Below, in pieces: positions 16,921 to 27,464 of a stretch of DNA of 64,000 bases. The stretch lies in assembly GCF_001586275.1 (NCBI RefSeq), contig NZ_CP014545.1:2134501-2198500 (forward strand). Direction: 5' to 3'. The notes beneath the pieces were generated by a model. That model was not told the DNA's origin, made no database searches, and saw only the letters and a program-made list of their open reading frames with translations. A program made the position numbers and the translations under genes. This DNA comes from Sphingorhabdus sp. M41 (lineage in GTDB: Bacteria > Pseudomonadota > Alphaproteobacteria > Sphingomonadales > Sphingomonadaceae). Positions within the stretch are counted from its first letter, which is position 1. Every line of letters starts with the position of its first letter.

Positions 16921-18150
16921 ATGAAACCCGCGTTCAGCGTCGACCAATTGAGCAGCCCGGAGGTGATCCGGAATCCCTATCCTTATTATGATCTGCTGCG
17001 CGACCAGTCGCCTGTATTTGGCTATCGCGATTTTCCTCCTGGTACGATGCCGGGTGTGGACGAGCCGAAGCCGTCCTGGGTGGTGCTCAATTTTGATGAT
17101 GTCGCCGCCGTGGCGTGGGATCATGACAGCTTTTCGTCCCGCGACAGTCTGCAGGAAGAATCCTCTGCCCCCTCTTTGATGCTGGTCAATCATGACCGGC
17201 CGGAGCACACGCGGCTGCGCAAGATTGCGACCAAGGTTTTCCAGCCTGCCTCGATCAAATCGCTGGCACCGGCGGTAGACACGCTGGTCAGCAAAACCAT
17301 GGACGACTTCTTCGTCACGGATAAGCCGGTTGACGTGATGGCCGACTATTGCGCGATGCTGCCAAGCAGAGTGATGGCCTATCTGTTCGGCATGCCTGCC
17401 GACATGGATCGGGACGTGCGCAACTGGGCCACCGCTTTCATGCTGTCCGCCGACATAAGTCCGCAAGAGCGGCAAGCCTATAATGAAGAAGCCATGGCCT
17501 TTTTCGCGCAGCATGTCCGGGACCATATGGGCCGGATTGCGAAAGGCGAGGATATGCCTGGTCCGCTGCTCAACGCCTTCATCCGCACCGAGGTCGACGG
17601 CGACCGCCTGTCCTTCGAGGAAATCGTCCGATTCTGCATGACCGCCACCGTGGCCGGCGCAGAGACGACCTCTTTCTATCTCGGCAATCTGATCGCCGTG
17701 TTCGCCGACTTCAACGAGATCTGGCAGGGATTCGTCGAGGATGCCACGCAGTTCGACGCGATCTACAAGGAAACCCTACGCTTTCACGGCCCGCCGCAGC
17801 GGTTATTCCGCGTCGCGACCCGCGACATCACGATCGGCAATGCTGACATAAAGCGCGGCGACTGGGTCGCCTGCTTTTTTGGCGCGGCCAATTATGATCC
17901 GGACGCATTTCCCGAACCTTACGAGTTCCGCCTGAACCGCAAGAATGCCAATCTCCATATGAGCTTCGGCTACGGCATCCATCGCTGTCTGGGCGCACCG
18001 CTGGCCCATCTGGAAGCGGAGTCCACCGCGCGCATGCTGCGCGAACGATACAGGCAGATCGAACGCGTGGGCGAAGCGGTCTGGCAGGATGTCAGCCTGC
18101 TCAACCACGGCCTGCACAGCAACCCGGTGATTTTTCGCGCCCGGGATTAG
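16921..18150 (+). CDS. cytochrome P450
   Basis: Soluble bacterial P450 monooxygenase, 409 aa. All hallmarks are present: the I-helix acid-alcohol motif AGAET (245-249), the K-helix ExxR (Glu284-Arg287 in KETLRF), and the heme loop FGYGIHRCLG with axial Cys356. GAGGATAT precedes the ATG by a few bases. No ferredoxin or reductase gene is adjacent, so electrons come from elsewhere. It is the first gene of an operon with a TonB-dependent receptor 57 bp downstream and a SnoaL-like gene, which suggests oxidation of a compound imported across the outer membrane. The substrate (terpenoid, steroid, fatty acid or xenobiotic) cannot be read from sequence. Confidence 0.95.
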   Translation: MKPAFSVDQLSSPEVIRNPYPYYDLLRDQSPVFGYRDFPPGTMPGVDEPKPSWVVLNFDDVAAVAWDHDSFSSRDSLQEESSAPSLMLVNHDRPEHTRLRKIATKVFQPASIKSLAPAVDTLVSKTMDDFFVTDKPVDVMADYCAMLPSRVMAYLFGMPADMDRDVRNWATAFMLSADISPQERQAYNEEAMAFFAQHVRDHMGRIAKGEDMPGPLLNAFIRTEVDGDRLSFEEIVRFCMTATVAGAETTSFYLGNLIAVFADFNEIWQGFVEDATQFDAIYKETLRFHGPPQRLFRVATRDITIGNADIKRGDWVACFFGAANYDPDAFPEPYEFRLNRKNANLHMSFGYGIHRCLGAPLAHLEAESTARMLRERYRQIERVGEAVWQDVSLLNHGLHSNPVIFRARD

Positions 18151-18207
18151 CCCCACAAAATATTCAAAAACTACGGTGAACAAAATCACCGAACGAGGGA
18201 GGAAGAG

Positions 18208-20619
18208 ATGAAAATCCGGAACAACGAGAAGGCGGTGCTGGCGACCGCCAGCCTGCTCGCCACCATGGCAAATCCAGCGCCGCTCTACGCCCAGCAGGAT
18301 GCGAGCGGTGAAGCGCAGGAAAGCACCGGCGATGTCATCATCGTCACCGCCAACCGCCGGGCAGAATCGATTCAGGATGCGCCTCTGTCGATCACCGCTT
18401 TCGGCGGCGATGAACTCGCCAACCGGTCGATCACCTCGATTGAACAGGTCGGCGCGATCGCGCCCGGGGTCCAGATATCCACCTATCAGGGGGACACGTC
18501 GATCTTCATCCGCGGCATCGGCACACCGACGATCATCGCCGGCACCGACAGTTCGACCGCGACCTATATCGACGGCGTCTATATCAGTCGCCCGGCCGCG
18601 ATCGGCCCGCAATTTTTCGATATCGAACGGATCGAGGTGCTGCGCGGACCGCAGGGCACGCTCTACGGGCGTAACGCCACCGGCGGCGCGGTCAATATCG
18701 TCACCAATCGCCCGACGGATTATCTGGAAGGCAATCTGCAGCTGACGGTCGGCAATTATGATCACTTTCGGGTCGCCGGGGCCCTGAGCGGACCGCTGGG
18801 CGATACGATCCGCGCGCGCCTTGCCTTTCAATGGGAAGATCGCGACGGCTATGCGACCATAACCCGCCCCGACGACAGCACCGAGCGGGTGGAAGACAAG
18901 GAGGATTATTCCATCCGTCTCACCGTCGAGGCCGACCTCTCCCCGGATGCGACCCTGACCCTAAACGGCGACTATTATCGCGCCGATGACAAGGCCAATG
19001 CCTATTATTACGCCAGCGCGGGCTATGCCGATGAGGTTCCGGGCTGGTACGGAACGCGGGAGGGATCACAGACCCTGCCCTATTTCGGGATGAAAAATGC
19101 CGGCCGTGTGTCCGAAGCCGCTTCCCGCGATATTTTTGCCGATGTTCCTTATTTCAACAAGGTCGAGAATTGGGGGCTTGGCGCAACGCTCGACTGGGAT
19201 ATTGCCGAATATGCTCTGAAGGTCATCGGCAGTTATCGCGACACCAATCCGGTCTCGCAGAATGAATTCGATCTGTCGGACGCCTATGTCAATTATGTCG
19301 GGCGCGAAGAGGATCACTGGCAATGGAGCGGTGAAGTGCAGCTGAGCTCGCCCACCGACAAACCATTTTCGTGGATTGCCGGCGCTTATTATTTCGAAGA
19401 ACGCAATATCATCGACAATGATATTTTCGGCAATTTCTGGGAGCCGATCCTGATCCAGGGCTTCACGGATCTGCAGGCGGCCGGCGTCTTGCCGCCCTTC
19501 CCCGTGGTCTTCCCCGAAAGCGACCTGTGCTGCGAATTGCATCTGAGCGGCGAACAGGAAACAAAAGCCTGGGCGACCTATCTCGATACGCAATGGGAAG
19601 TGTCGGACCAGGTCACCGTCCGGCTCGGCGGTCGCTACAGCGAGGAGCGGCGAGACGGGCGCCAGAATTTCGATCTGGTGATGCTCCCCGATATCCGCAT
19701 CGCACCGAACACGACATTCTTTCCCGATGCGATCACCGAAGACCGCGATGCGGCCCAGCCCGATCCATTCGGTTTCGTCATCGCGCCGGTCAACGGCCCG
19801 ACAACGTTCAGCGCCTTCACGCCGAAACTCGGCATTGATTTCAAACCGAGCGACGATGTCATGCTCTATGCTTCGGTGCTGCGCGGCTTCAAGAGCGGCG
19901 GCTATAATATCGGGAGCAGCCAGCGCGACCCGTTCGAACCGGAAAAAATTTGGTCCTATGAGATCGGCGCGCGCAGCGAGTTGCTCGACCGCGCCCTAAT
20001 GCTCAACGCTTCGGCCTTCTGGTATGATTATACCAATCTGCAGGCGCAGGACAGCGTCGGCAACCAGCCGATCATCCGCAATGTCGGCAAGGCTAGAGTA
20101 CGCGGCTTTGAAGTCGAAACCGTCGCCAGACCGACCGACTTCTTCCGGCTGGAAGGCGCGCTGACCTATGTCGATGCGCAATTTACCGAGTGTCAGTTGA
20201 CCGAAGCCCTGCGCCCTGCTCCGCTCACCCAGGATCCGGGGACATTTGTCCGCGATCTTGACGGTCTTCGCCTGCCGCGCGCGCCGCGCTGGAAATATAG
20301 CATTGCCGGCCAGGTGGAGCAGCCGGTGGGTGACAGCGGCACGATCATCGCCCGCGCCGAATATCACTGGCAGAGCAAAATCTATTTCACCGTATTCAAC
20401 ATCGATGCCGCGTCACAGGAAAGCTTTGGCCTGCTTCGCGCCAGCCTTGGCTTCACCAGCGCCGATGACAGGTGGAGCGTCCGCCTGTTCGGCGACAATC
20501 TGACCGGCGAGACCTATTTCACCAACCAGATACTGACCGGCGGATTTTATGGCGCCGAATTTGTGGGGCCGCTCGGTGCGCCGAGCACCTATGGCGTCGA
20601 CCTGCGGTTCAACTTCTGA
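18208..20619 (+). CDS. TonB-dependent outer-membrane receptor
   Basis: 803-aa receptor for energised uptake across the outer membrane. A GAGGGAGGAAGAG ribosome site precedes ATG 18208. A signal peptide ends near LYAQQ; a TonB-box-like DVIIVTA is near residue 43; the plug domain includes VEVLRGPQGTLYGRNATGGAVNI; the barrel ends in the aromatic C-terminal strand YGVDLRFNF. The style is that of the large sphingomonad receptor class for organic compounds rather than a classic siderophore receptor. It sits between a P450 and a SnoaL-like gene in one operon; joint use in catabolism or modification of an imported compound is inferred. Confidence 0.95.
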   Translation: MKIRNNEKAVLATASLLATMANPAPLYAQQDASGEAQESTGDVIIVTANRRAESIQDAPLSITAFGGDELANRSITSIEQVGAIAPGVQISTYQGDTSIFIRGIGTPTIIAGTDSSTATYIDGVYISRPAAIGPQFFDIERIEVLRGPQGTLYGRNATGGAVNIVTNRPTDYLEGNLQLTVGNYDHFRVAGALSGPLGDTIRARLAFQWEDRDGYATITRPDDSTERVEDKEDYSIRLTVEADLSPDATLTLNGDYYRADDKANAYYYASAGYADEVPGWYGTREGSQTLPYFGMKNAGRVSEAASRDIFADVPYFNKVENWGLGATLDWDIAEYALKVIGSYRDTNPVSQNEFDLSDAYVNYVGREEDHWQWSGEVQLSSPTDKPFSWIAGAYYFEERNIIDNDIFGNFWEPILIQGFTDLQAAGVLPPFPVVFPESDLCCELHLSGEQETKAWATYLDTQWEVSDQVTVRLGGRYSEERRDGRQNFDLVMLPDIRIAPNTTFFPDAITEDRDAAQPDPFGFVIAPVNGPTTFSAFTPKLGIDFKPSDDVMLYASVLRGFKSGGYNIGSSQRDPFEPEKIWSYEIGARSELLDRALMLNASAFWYDYTNLQAQDSVGNQPIIRNVGKARVRGFEVETVARPTDFFRLEGALTYVDAQFTECQLTEALRPAPLTQDPGTFVRDLDGLRLPRAPRWKYSIAGQVEQPVGDSGTIIARAEYHWQSKIYFTVFNIDAASQESFGLLRASLGFTSADDRWSVRLFGDNLTGETYFTNQILTGGFYGAEFVGPLGAPSTYGVDLRFNF

Positions 20620-20655
20620 GGCGGTCCAGCGCCACCCTATCCAAGGAGAATATCC

Positions 20656-21051
20656 ATGATCGACCCGATTGACGTGACCAAGAATGTTTTCACAGCCTTT
20701 GGCGCTGCCGATGTGGATATGATCGTCCAATGGCTGCATCCCGATGTACGGATCGAATTTTACGGACCCGAGGTCATCCCCTATGCCGGGACCTATGAGG
20801 GTCTCAACCGGGCGCGCGGCTTTTTCGAAACCGTCCTGTCCTCTGTCGATATCCACCAGTTCGATCCGGAAGAGTTTATTTGCGAAGGTGACAAGGTCGT
20901 CGTCACTGGCCATTTGCGGCTGACCGCCCGCTCAACCGGTAGAGAGATCGAATCCGACTTCGTCCATGTCATCACGGTTGCGGATGAGAAATGGCTGTTG
21001 TTCCGCGATTTCATGAACACTGTTGAAGCGGCCAAGGCATTCGCCGAATAG
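20656..21051 (+). CDS. SnoaL-like/NTF2-fold protein (ketosteroid isomerase-related)
   Basis: 131-aa small alpha+beta barrel protein. The AAGGAG site 8 bases before the ATG and the 36-bp gap to the receptor gene mark it as third in the P450 operon. The pattern VFTAFGAADVDMIVQWLHPDVRIEF, then RGFFETVL and HVITVADEKWLLFRDFMNT, is characteristic of SnoaL/LimA-like NTF2 folds. Relatives include limonene-1,2-epoxide hydrolase and steroid isomerases, so acting on a P450 product such as an epoxide is attractive, but catalytic residues cannot be fixed here. Confidence 0.8.
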   Translation: MIDPIDVTKNVFTAFGAADVDMIVQWLHPDVRIEFYGPEVIPYAGTYEGLNRARGFFETVLSSVDIHQFDPEEFICEGDKVVVTGHLRLTARSTGREIESDFVHVITVADEKWLLFRDFMNTVEAAKAFAE

Positions 21052-21500
21052 TTCTTCCTTCTCCGCTGGTGAATGGCCAATTATCTTGCCTGCGACTCTA
21101 CGGGACCAGAGATATTGACCCTGAAAATCCAGGTTTACTGCAATCTGGATGCCCGGTTAGTGGATAGCCATGAATATAAATATCGCGTCAGCGGTTAATT
21201 TAAAACCAATCCGGCCGTTCTTAGATCAGATTGATGATGCAGTGGGAATATTCCCCTTCGGATTGGCCTTTGTCCCACCCTGACCAATATGATGCGGCGA
21301 TGACCCCAGCTACGAAACATCAATTCAGCGGGTCAAGAAGGCTGGTCCCTTCTTGACCCGCTTGCTATCTCCGGCAAATATCCGATGATTTCAATAACCG
21401 AAGTGGATGCCCAATTGCAGATTGCGGGCAACCACAGCCACGCCCCCTGCATTGGCCGGGAGACACTCCTGCAACGCATAGGCCCGCCAAGAGCCAGCGC
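21052..21500. other. 449-bp intergenic region between the SnoaL-like and LuxR genes
   Basis: Two convergent genes end here. The only clear element is a strong 14-bp hairpin at 21328-21361, described separately. A 60-codon plus-strand frame at 21385-21567 has no family resemblance and overlaps the LuxR gene; it is not called. Confidence 0.6.
21328..21361. terminator. 14-bp perfect hairpin between convergent genes
   Basis: Arms at 21328-21341 and 21348-21361 (GCGGGTCAAGAAGG and its complement) with a 6-base loop. No long T-run follows (TTGCTAT), so it may be a factor-assisted or bidirectional terminator. Confidence 0.6.
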
Positions 21501-22232
21501 TTACATCAACTTTATAAGTGAATTGCTCAGTCCGACGATCACCGCAGAAATACGGTCATTGACCTGAAGCTTCTTGAACAGCCGGCGAATGTAGGAATCC
21601 ACCGTTGCCCGGGAAATATCCAATATGACCGCCATGTCCGAATTCGATTTTCCGCGAGAAATCCAGTATAAAACCTGGCTTTCCCGTTCGGAAAGCGGCG
21701 GTTCATTGTCATCGCTCTGATTGATGATGGCGCATATTCTTCGGTGATAGGATTGTGCAATGCCGACCAGAGGTCTGACAATTTCCTCGTCATCCGGGGA
21801 AATATATCGCCCGAAGTTCATGGAAAAATGGGAATTTCTGCTATTCGGACCGAATAGCGGCACGGCGACACCGTCTATGAAGCCCAAATCCATCGCTTTG
21901 CGGACAAATTCGCGATGCTTTTCCGTCAGTTTCTGATTGGCCACAGCCTGTTGCCACGTCATCACATGTCCGACGGCCATGACATGATCGGGAATGGGAT
22001 CGGATTCCAGAATTTCCGGATCCAGATATGTAGAAACTATGTCTTCAGGATAACCGAAATGGAATACCGATGTCCGCTTCGACACCTGCGAGTAAAATGG
22101 CGGCGTGATATGATAAGACAGGGCCGTGACACCCTTGGCCATCAGTTCATGAGCAAGTTCATTCAATTGCGAAGCAACCGAATAGCCCTCCCTGACAGGA
22201 TTATAATTAAACTCCACGACCTCCCCACACAT
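21501..22232 (-). CDS. LuxR family regulator with autoinducer-binding-like domain (LuxR solo)
   Basis: About 243 aa from ATG 22232; a TTG at 22247 is an alternative and no strong ribosome site decides. The N-terminal 165 residues look like an autoinducer-binding domain: STYLDPEILESDPIPDHVMAVGHVMTW keeps the Tyr/Asp-Pro/Trp pattern of acyl-homoserine-lactone binding pockets, and GFIDGVAVPLFGPN the central strand. The C-terminus has a LuxR HTH (LSERESQVLYWISRGKSNSDMA, then ISRATVDSYIRRLFKKL). No luxI synthase is in the window, so it is a solo. A 20-bp dyad lies in its upstream region. It probably responds to an exogenous or plant/other bacterial signal; this is inference. Confidence 0.85.
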   Translation of the reverse strand: MCGEVVEFNYNPVREGYSVASQLNELAHELMAKGVTALSYHITPPFYSQVSKRTSVFHFGYPEDIVSTYLDPEILESDPIPDHVMAVGHVMTWQQAVANQKLTEKHREFVRKAMDLGFIDGVAVPLFGPNSRNSHFSMNFGRYISPDDEEIVRPLVGIAQSYHRRICAIINQSDDNEPPLSERESQVLYWISRGKSNSDMAVILDISRATVDSYIRRLFKKLQVNDRISAVIVGLSNSLIKLM

Positions 22233-22406
22233 TCCCGGTGCGATCAATTCCGAGGACGACCCATTTCTGGCCAGATAGCCCGAGAATATGATTAGCGACT
22301 TTTGGATTATAGATCAGGACCGATTAATTCATAGGACAAATATGCCATGGTCTCAGATATCCCGAAAATTCCGCAGAATGGTCGGCTTTTGGGGCACTGC
22401 GAACGC

Positions 22407-22426
22407 TGTCACGTGGCAACGTGACA
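22407..22426. promoter_or_regulatory. 20-bp lux-box-like inverted repeat
   Basis: TGTCACGT-GGCA-ACGTGACA: perfect 8-bp arms with a 4-bp spacer, total 20 bp, the size of a lux box. It lies about 175 bp upstream of the LuxR gene and 68 bp upstream of the small winged-helix gene, between the two divergent genes, which suits control of either or both. Confidence 0.5.
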
Positions 22427-22494
22427 TGCCTCATCAAGGCAACCGTTATATAAGAAGGCATAATCAACAACTCTAAATAAAAAGAATTGAAAAT

Positions 22495-22899
22495 ATGCTC
22501 TCTGAAATAGAACAAATTTTCCCAACTATTTGCACCAATATGAAATTGGATATTGCTCAGATAGTTGAGGTACGAAAAAACCGCAGCAAATTGTTTAATG
22601 AACAATATTTCTCAAATAGGTTTTGGGATATTATATTGTTGCTATACGCCCATGAAATAGATGGAGTCTCCATAGATGCCAACACAATTGGCAAAAATCT
22701 GACCCTTAGCAAGGCTTCGGTTTTGCGATATTTGCAGGCGCTTTTTGACGATGATGTCATTTGTGCCTTTGACGGAAAAACGGATGAACCCGTCGATCTA
22801 GCGAACGATAATTTGACGCTTACCTCGCTTGGATTCGAAAATGTCGGAACCATCATTCAACAAACCCGCAAAGTTTTTGATTCCAGCACAAAACCCTGA
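22495..22899 (+). CDS. small winged-helix-like DNA-binding protein, AT-rich gene
   Basis: 134-aa protein I cannot place in a named family. Residues 40-95 contain FWDIILLLYAHE, then IGKNLTLSKASVLRYLQALFDDDVI and LTLTSLGFENV, arranged as helix, turn, recognition helix and wing, as in small MarR-like regulators. The gene is clearly richer in A+T than its neighbours and has no good Shine-Dalgarno site, hinting at horizontal acquisition or leaderless start. It is divergent from the LuxR solo and convergent with dnaJ. A regulatory role is inferred. Confidence 0.65.
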   Translation: MLSEIEQIFPTICTNMKLDIAQIVEVRKNRSKLFNEQYFSNRFWDIILLLYAHEIDGVSIDANTIGKNLTLSKASVLRYLQALFDDDVICAFDGKTDEPVDLANDNLTLTSLGFENVGTIIQQTRKVFDSSTKP

Positions 22900-22917
22900 C
22901 CCCATTGCGTTGGACCA

Positions 22918-22934
22918 TTGCGGTGTTTCCGCAA
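22918..22934. terminator. short hairpin between convergent genes
   Basis: TTGCGG-tgttt-CCGCAA, a 6-bp stem just after the stop of the small winged-helix gene and downstream of dnaJ on the other strand. It lacks a T-run, so only a weak terminator candidate. Confidence 0.3.
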
Positions 22935-23067
22935 ACGGTTTCATGACGATCACAGACCGAGGTAAAGTCCAGCATTAACCTTTGCGGTATTTCACAGACG
23001 GCGGTGAACGCGACCGATATAGCCTGATCGCCGAGAGTCCTGTGGTTCAGCCGTCAGGCGCGATATG

Positions 23068-24225
23068 TCAGGACTCAGTCAAATCTTCCCAGGCGTCTTT
23101 CAACTTGCCGAAGAAGCCAGTCGAATTGGGCGTTTCGTCACCGGTTTCGGTTTCCTGAAATTCGCGCAATATTTGCCGCTGCTGCTTGGACAGCCTTGTT
23201 GGCGTTTCGACTTCGATCTGGACCACCATATCGCCATGGCCGCGACCCCGCAGGACCGGCATGCCGGCACCGCGCTGGTGGATCTGCTTGCCGCTCTGGA
23301 TACCGGCCGGAATACGGATGGCGTGTTTTTCGCCGTCAAGGCCTGGAATGGTGATTTCGCCACCCAGAGCCGCCAGGGTGAAACTGATCGGCGCGCGGGT
23401 GAACAGGGTTGTTCCTTCCCGCTCGAAAATATTGTGCCGGATCAGGTGGATGAAAATATAGAGATCGCCAGCCGGGGCACCGCGTGCGCCCGCCTCTCCC
23501 TTTCCGGTCAGACGGATACGGGTGCCGGTATCCACACCCGCCGGAATATCGACTTCCAGCGTCTGCGGCTTGTCCACCCTGCCCTCGCCATAACAGACGT
23601 GGCACGGGCTTTCGATCACTTCACCGCGACCCTGACAACTGGTGCAGGTCCGTTCGACCACGAAAAAGCCTTGCTGGGCCCGGACTTTGCCGTGGCCCTG
23701 ACAGGTCGTGCAACGCTGCACACCGGTACCTGGTTCTGCTCCGGAGCCGTCGCATTCGTCACAGCCGACCGACACATCAATCTCTATTTCGGTATGTTTG
23801 CCATGATACGCGTCTTCAAGCGTGATTTCCATGTCATAGCGCAGGTCGGCACCGCGAGCCGGGCCGCGTTGCTGCTGCTGGCCACCAAAACCGCCGCCAT
23901 TGCCGCCACCGAAAATGGTTTCGAAAATGTCACCGATGTCGTTGAACGCCGCGCCGCCAAATCCGCCTCCACCGCCGGCATTATTGCCGCCGCCATTGGT
24001 GAATGCCTCGTGACCGTAGCGGTCATAGGCCGCGCGTTTCTGCGGGTCCTTCAATACGTCATAAGCTTCGCTGATCGTCTTGAACTTGGCTTCGGCTGCT
24101 GCGTCGCCAGGATTCTTGTCGGGATGCCACTGCATCGCCAGCTTGCGATAGGATGACTTGAGAGTCGCGCCATCGCAATCGCGCGAGACGTTCAGTTGCT
24201 CATAATAATCGATTTCGGATGCCAT
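23068..24225 (-). CDS. dnaJ: chaperone protein DnaJ
   Basis: Hsp40 co-chaperone stimulating DnaK ATPase. About 385 aa from ATG 24225 (an ATG two codons earlier is equally open). Domain order is complete: J domain with HPD (MQWHPDKNP) near residue 33, a Gly/Phe-rich linker (GGGGFGGAAFND), four CxxCxGxG zinc repeats (CDECDGSG, CTTCQGHG, CTSCQGRG, CHVCYGEG) and the C-terminal substrate-binding domain. It follows dnaK by about 105 bp on the same strand, probably one heat-shock operon. Confidence 0.97.
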   Translation of the reverse strand: MASEIDYYEQLNVSRDCDGATLKSSYRKLAMQWHPDKNPGDAAAEAKFKTISEAYDVLKDPQKRAAYDRYGHEAFTNGGGNNAGGGGGFGGAAFNDIGDIFETIFGGGNGGGFGGQQQQRGPARGADLRYDMEITLEDAYHGKHTEIEIDVSVGCDECDGSGAEPGTGVQRCTTCQGHGKVRAQQGFFVVERTCTSCQGRGEVIESPCHVCYGEGRVDKPQTLEVDIPAGVDTGTRIRLTGKGEAGARGAPAGDLYIFIHLIRHNIFEREGTTLFTRAPISFTLAALGGEITIPGLDGEKHAIRIPAGIQSGKQIHQRGAGMPVLRGRGHGDMVVQIEVETPTRLSKQQRQILREFQETETGDETPNSTGFFGKLKDAWEDLTES

Positions 24226-24330
24226 ATTCATGCTTCCCCCAAAGCGAGAAGATCGTCGTCCCGGCGCAGACCGTAGCCACTGGAATTACATCCAGTGACA
24301 GCGGCCTGCGCGCGAGCGACGGTCCAATAT

Positions 24331-26280
<1,950 letters not shown>

Positions 26281-26311
26281 AAATCCCTCAATCAATTTTC
26301 TAACATTAGCA

Positions 26312-26336
26312 AAATTGCCGCCCGGCCCTGTTCAAG
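26312..26336 (-). promoter_or_regulatory. possible RpoH (sigma-32)-like promoter of dnaKJ
   Basis: On the minus strand, CTTGAA (26331-26336) is followed after 13 bp by CAATTT (26312-26317), about 32 bp before the dnaK ATG. The -35 fits alphaproteobacterial heat-shock promoters; the -10 is a loose match. Confidence 0.3.
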
Positions 26337-26472
26337 TGGCACCGTTACGGCTTCGTCAAGCGATATAGGTGCCATTTTTCTTGGCACAAGACGTGAGTCC
26401 CCCTACATTTGAAAAATCAACGCAAAACGACCATATCGGGACAGATTTGCAACGATTTAACGAGGTATTCCA

Positions 26473-26925
26473 ATGAACAAGATCGCCGTCATGCTTGCTG
26501 CATCCACATCATTTCTGCTCACCTCCTGTGGTCAGGGGGACATTCTCTTCGCTGACAAAGCAGTGGTCAACCTGTCACCGGTGGAAGGCAATCCTTCCGC
26601 TGGCTATATGGACCTGCATGGCGGCCGGGTGGATGTGGAACTGGTCGGCGTCACCTCCGATGATGTGCTGCGCATGGAAATGCACGAGACAGTGGAAAAA
26701 GATGGCATGGCGAGCATGGCGAAGCTCAAATCGATACCGGTCCCGGCAGGCAAGACGGTCAAGCTTGAACCAGGGGGAAAACATCTGATGATCTGGGGCG
26801 TGGGCGAAGGTTCAAAGAAGCGCGGGCTGCTGACCATGACGCTGATCTATTCCAACGATGACCGGATCGAGATTGATGCCGTGGTCAAAAAAGTCGGCGA
26901 CCCCGCGACAGCATCTGAAGAATAA
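26473..26925 (+). CDS. periplasmic copper chaperone PCu(A)C family lipoprotein
   Basis: 150-aa copper-binding protein that in the family delivers Cu(I) to cytochrome oxidase. A lipoprotein signal ends at Cys19 (LTSC). The diagnostic motif H-X10-M-X21-H-X-M is exact: His71, Met82, His104, Met106. It reads divergently from dnaK and 9 bp ahead of the HExxH protein gene, with which it is probably cotranscribed. It carries no SCO1 partner here. Confidence 0.9.
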   Translation: MNKIAVMLAASTSFLLTSCGQGDILFADKAVVNLSPVEGNPSAGYMDLHGGRVDVELVGVTSDDVLRMEMHETVEKDGMASMAKLKSIPVPAGKTVKLEPGGKHLMIWGVGEGSKKRGLLTMTLIYSNDDRIEIDAVVKKVGDPATASEE

Positions 26926-26934
26926 GGCAACCAG

Positions 26935-27384
26935 ATGACAGGCCGCAGGCTGACCCGATCCGAAGTCGAACTGTGCTTGTCCGTGTTCGGGCAGGCGATC
27001 GATTATGACAGGGTAACGGTCTACAACCGCAAATGGTGGCTGTTCCAGAATTCCAGGGTCACCATGGCGCCGGATGGCAATCTCTGGTTTCATCCGAAAA
27101 GCGAACTGTTCTGTGATGATTTCTGCGGATCGTCGCGCAACATCCAGGCGCTGTTCATCCACGAAATGGCGCACGTCTGGCAGCATCAGCAGGGCGTTTT
27201 CCTGCCATTGGCGCGCCATCCCTTCTGCCGCTATGATTATGAATTGCTGCCGGGCAAGGGTTTCGCGGACTATGGCATTGAGCAGCAGGCGGAGATTGTC
27301 AGCCATTATTTCCTGTTACAATCCGGAGCCAGATTGAAAAACGGTTATGACATGAAAGATTATCAAGGCTTATTGCCCTTTTAG
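26935..27384 (+). CDS. vgr-related HExxH protein (putative small metallopeptidase)
   Basis: 149-aa protein of the type often annotated as vgr-related in sphingomonads. It has a zincin-like motif HEMAHVW (His76-His80) preceded by the hydrophobic strand NIQALFI, and CCs at FCDDFCGSS just before. No signal peptide is visible. Similar domains resemble the putative metallopeptidases seen next to type VI spike (VgrG) genes, but no secretion gene is nearby. It lies 9 bp after the copper chaperone. Activity is unproven. Confidence 0.75.
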   Translation: MTGRRLTRSEVELCLSVFGQAIDYDRVTVYNRKWWLFQNSRVTMAPDGNLWFHPKSELFCDDFCGSSRNIQALFIHEMAHVWQHQQGVFLPLARHPFCRYDYELLPGKGFADYGIEQQAEIVSHYFLLQSGARLKNGYDMKDYQGLLPF

Positions 27385-27407
27385 CCTGACCCTCAACCAG
27401 GTTTGCA

Positions 27408-27438
27408 GATGGCCGGAAAGCATTGCTTCCCGGCCATC
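27408..27438. terminator. bidirectional terminator hairpin
   Basis: GATGGCCGG (27408-27416) pairs with CCGGCCATC (27430-27438); inside, AAGC/GCTT extends the stem around an ATT loop with one mismatch. It is between the convergent HExxH and OmpW genes and is followed by TTGCTT. Confidence 0.7.
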
Positions 27439-27464
27439 TTGCTTCCGCTCCAATTGCCGAACGG

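Noticed and set aside
17803-18831. 342-codon antisense frame across the P450 and receptor genes
   Set aside because: Shadow frame spanning two identified genes.
21385-21567. 60-codon plus-strand frame in the SnoaL-LuxR gap
   Set aside because: Overlaps the end of the LuxR gene and has no plausible ribosome site.
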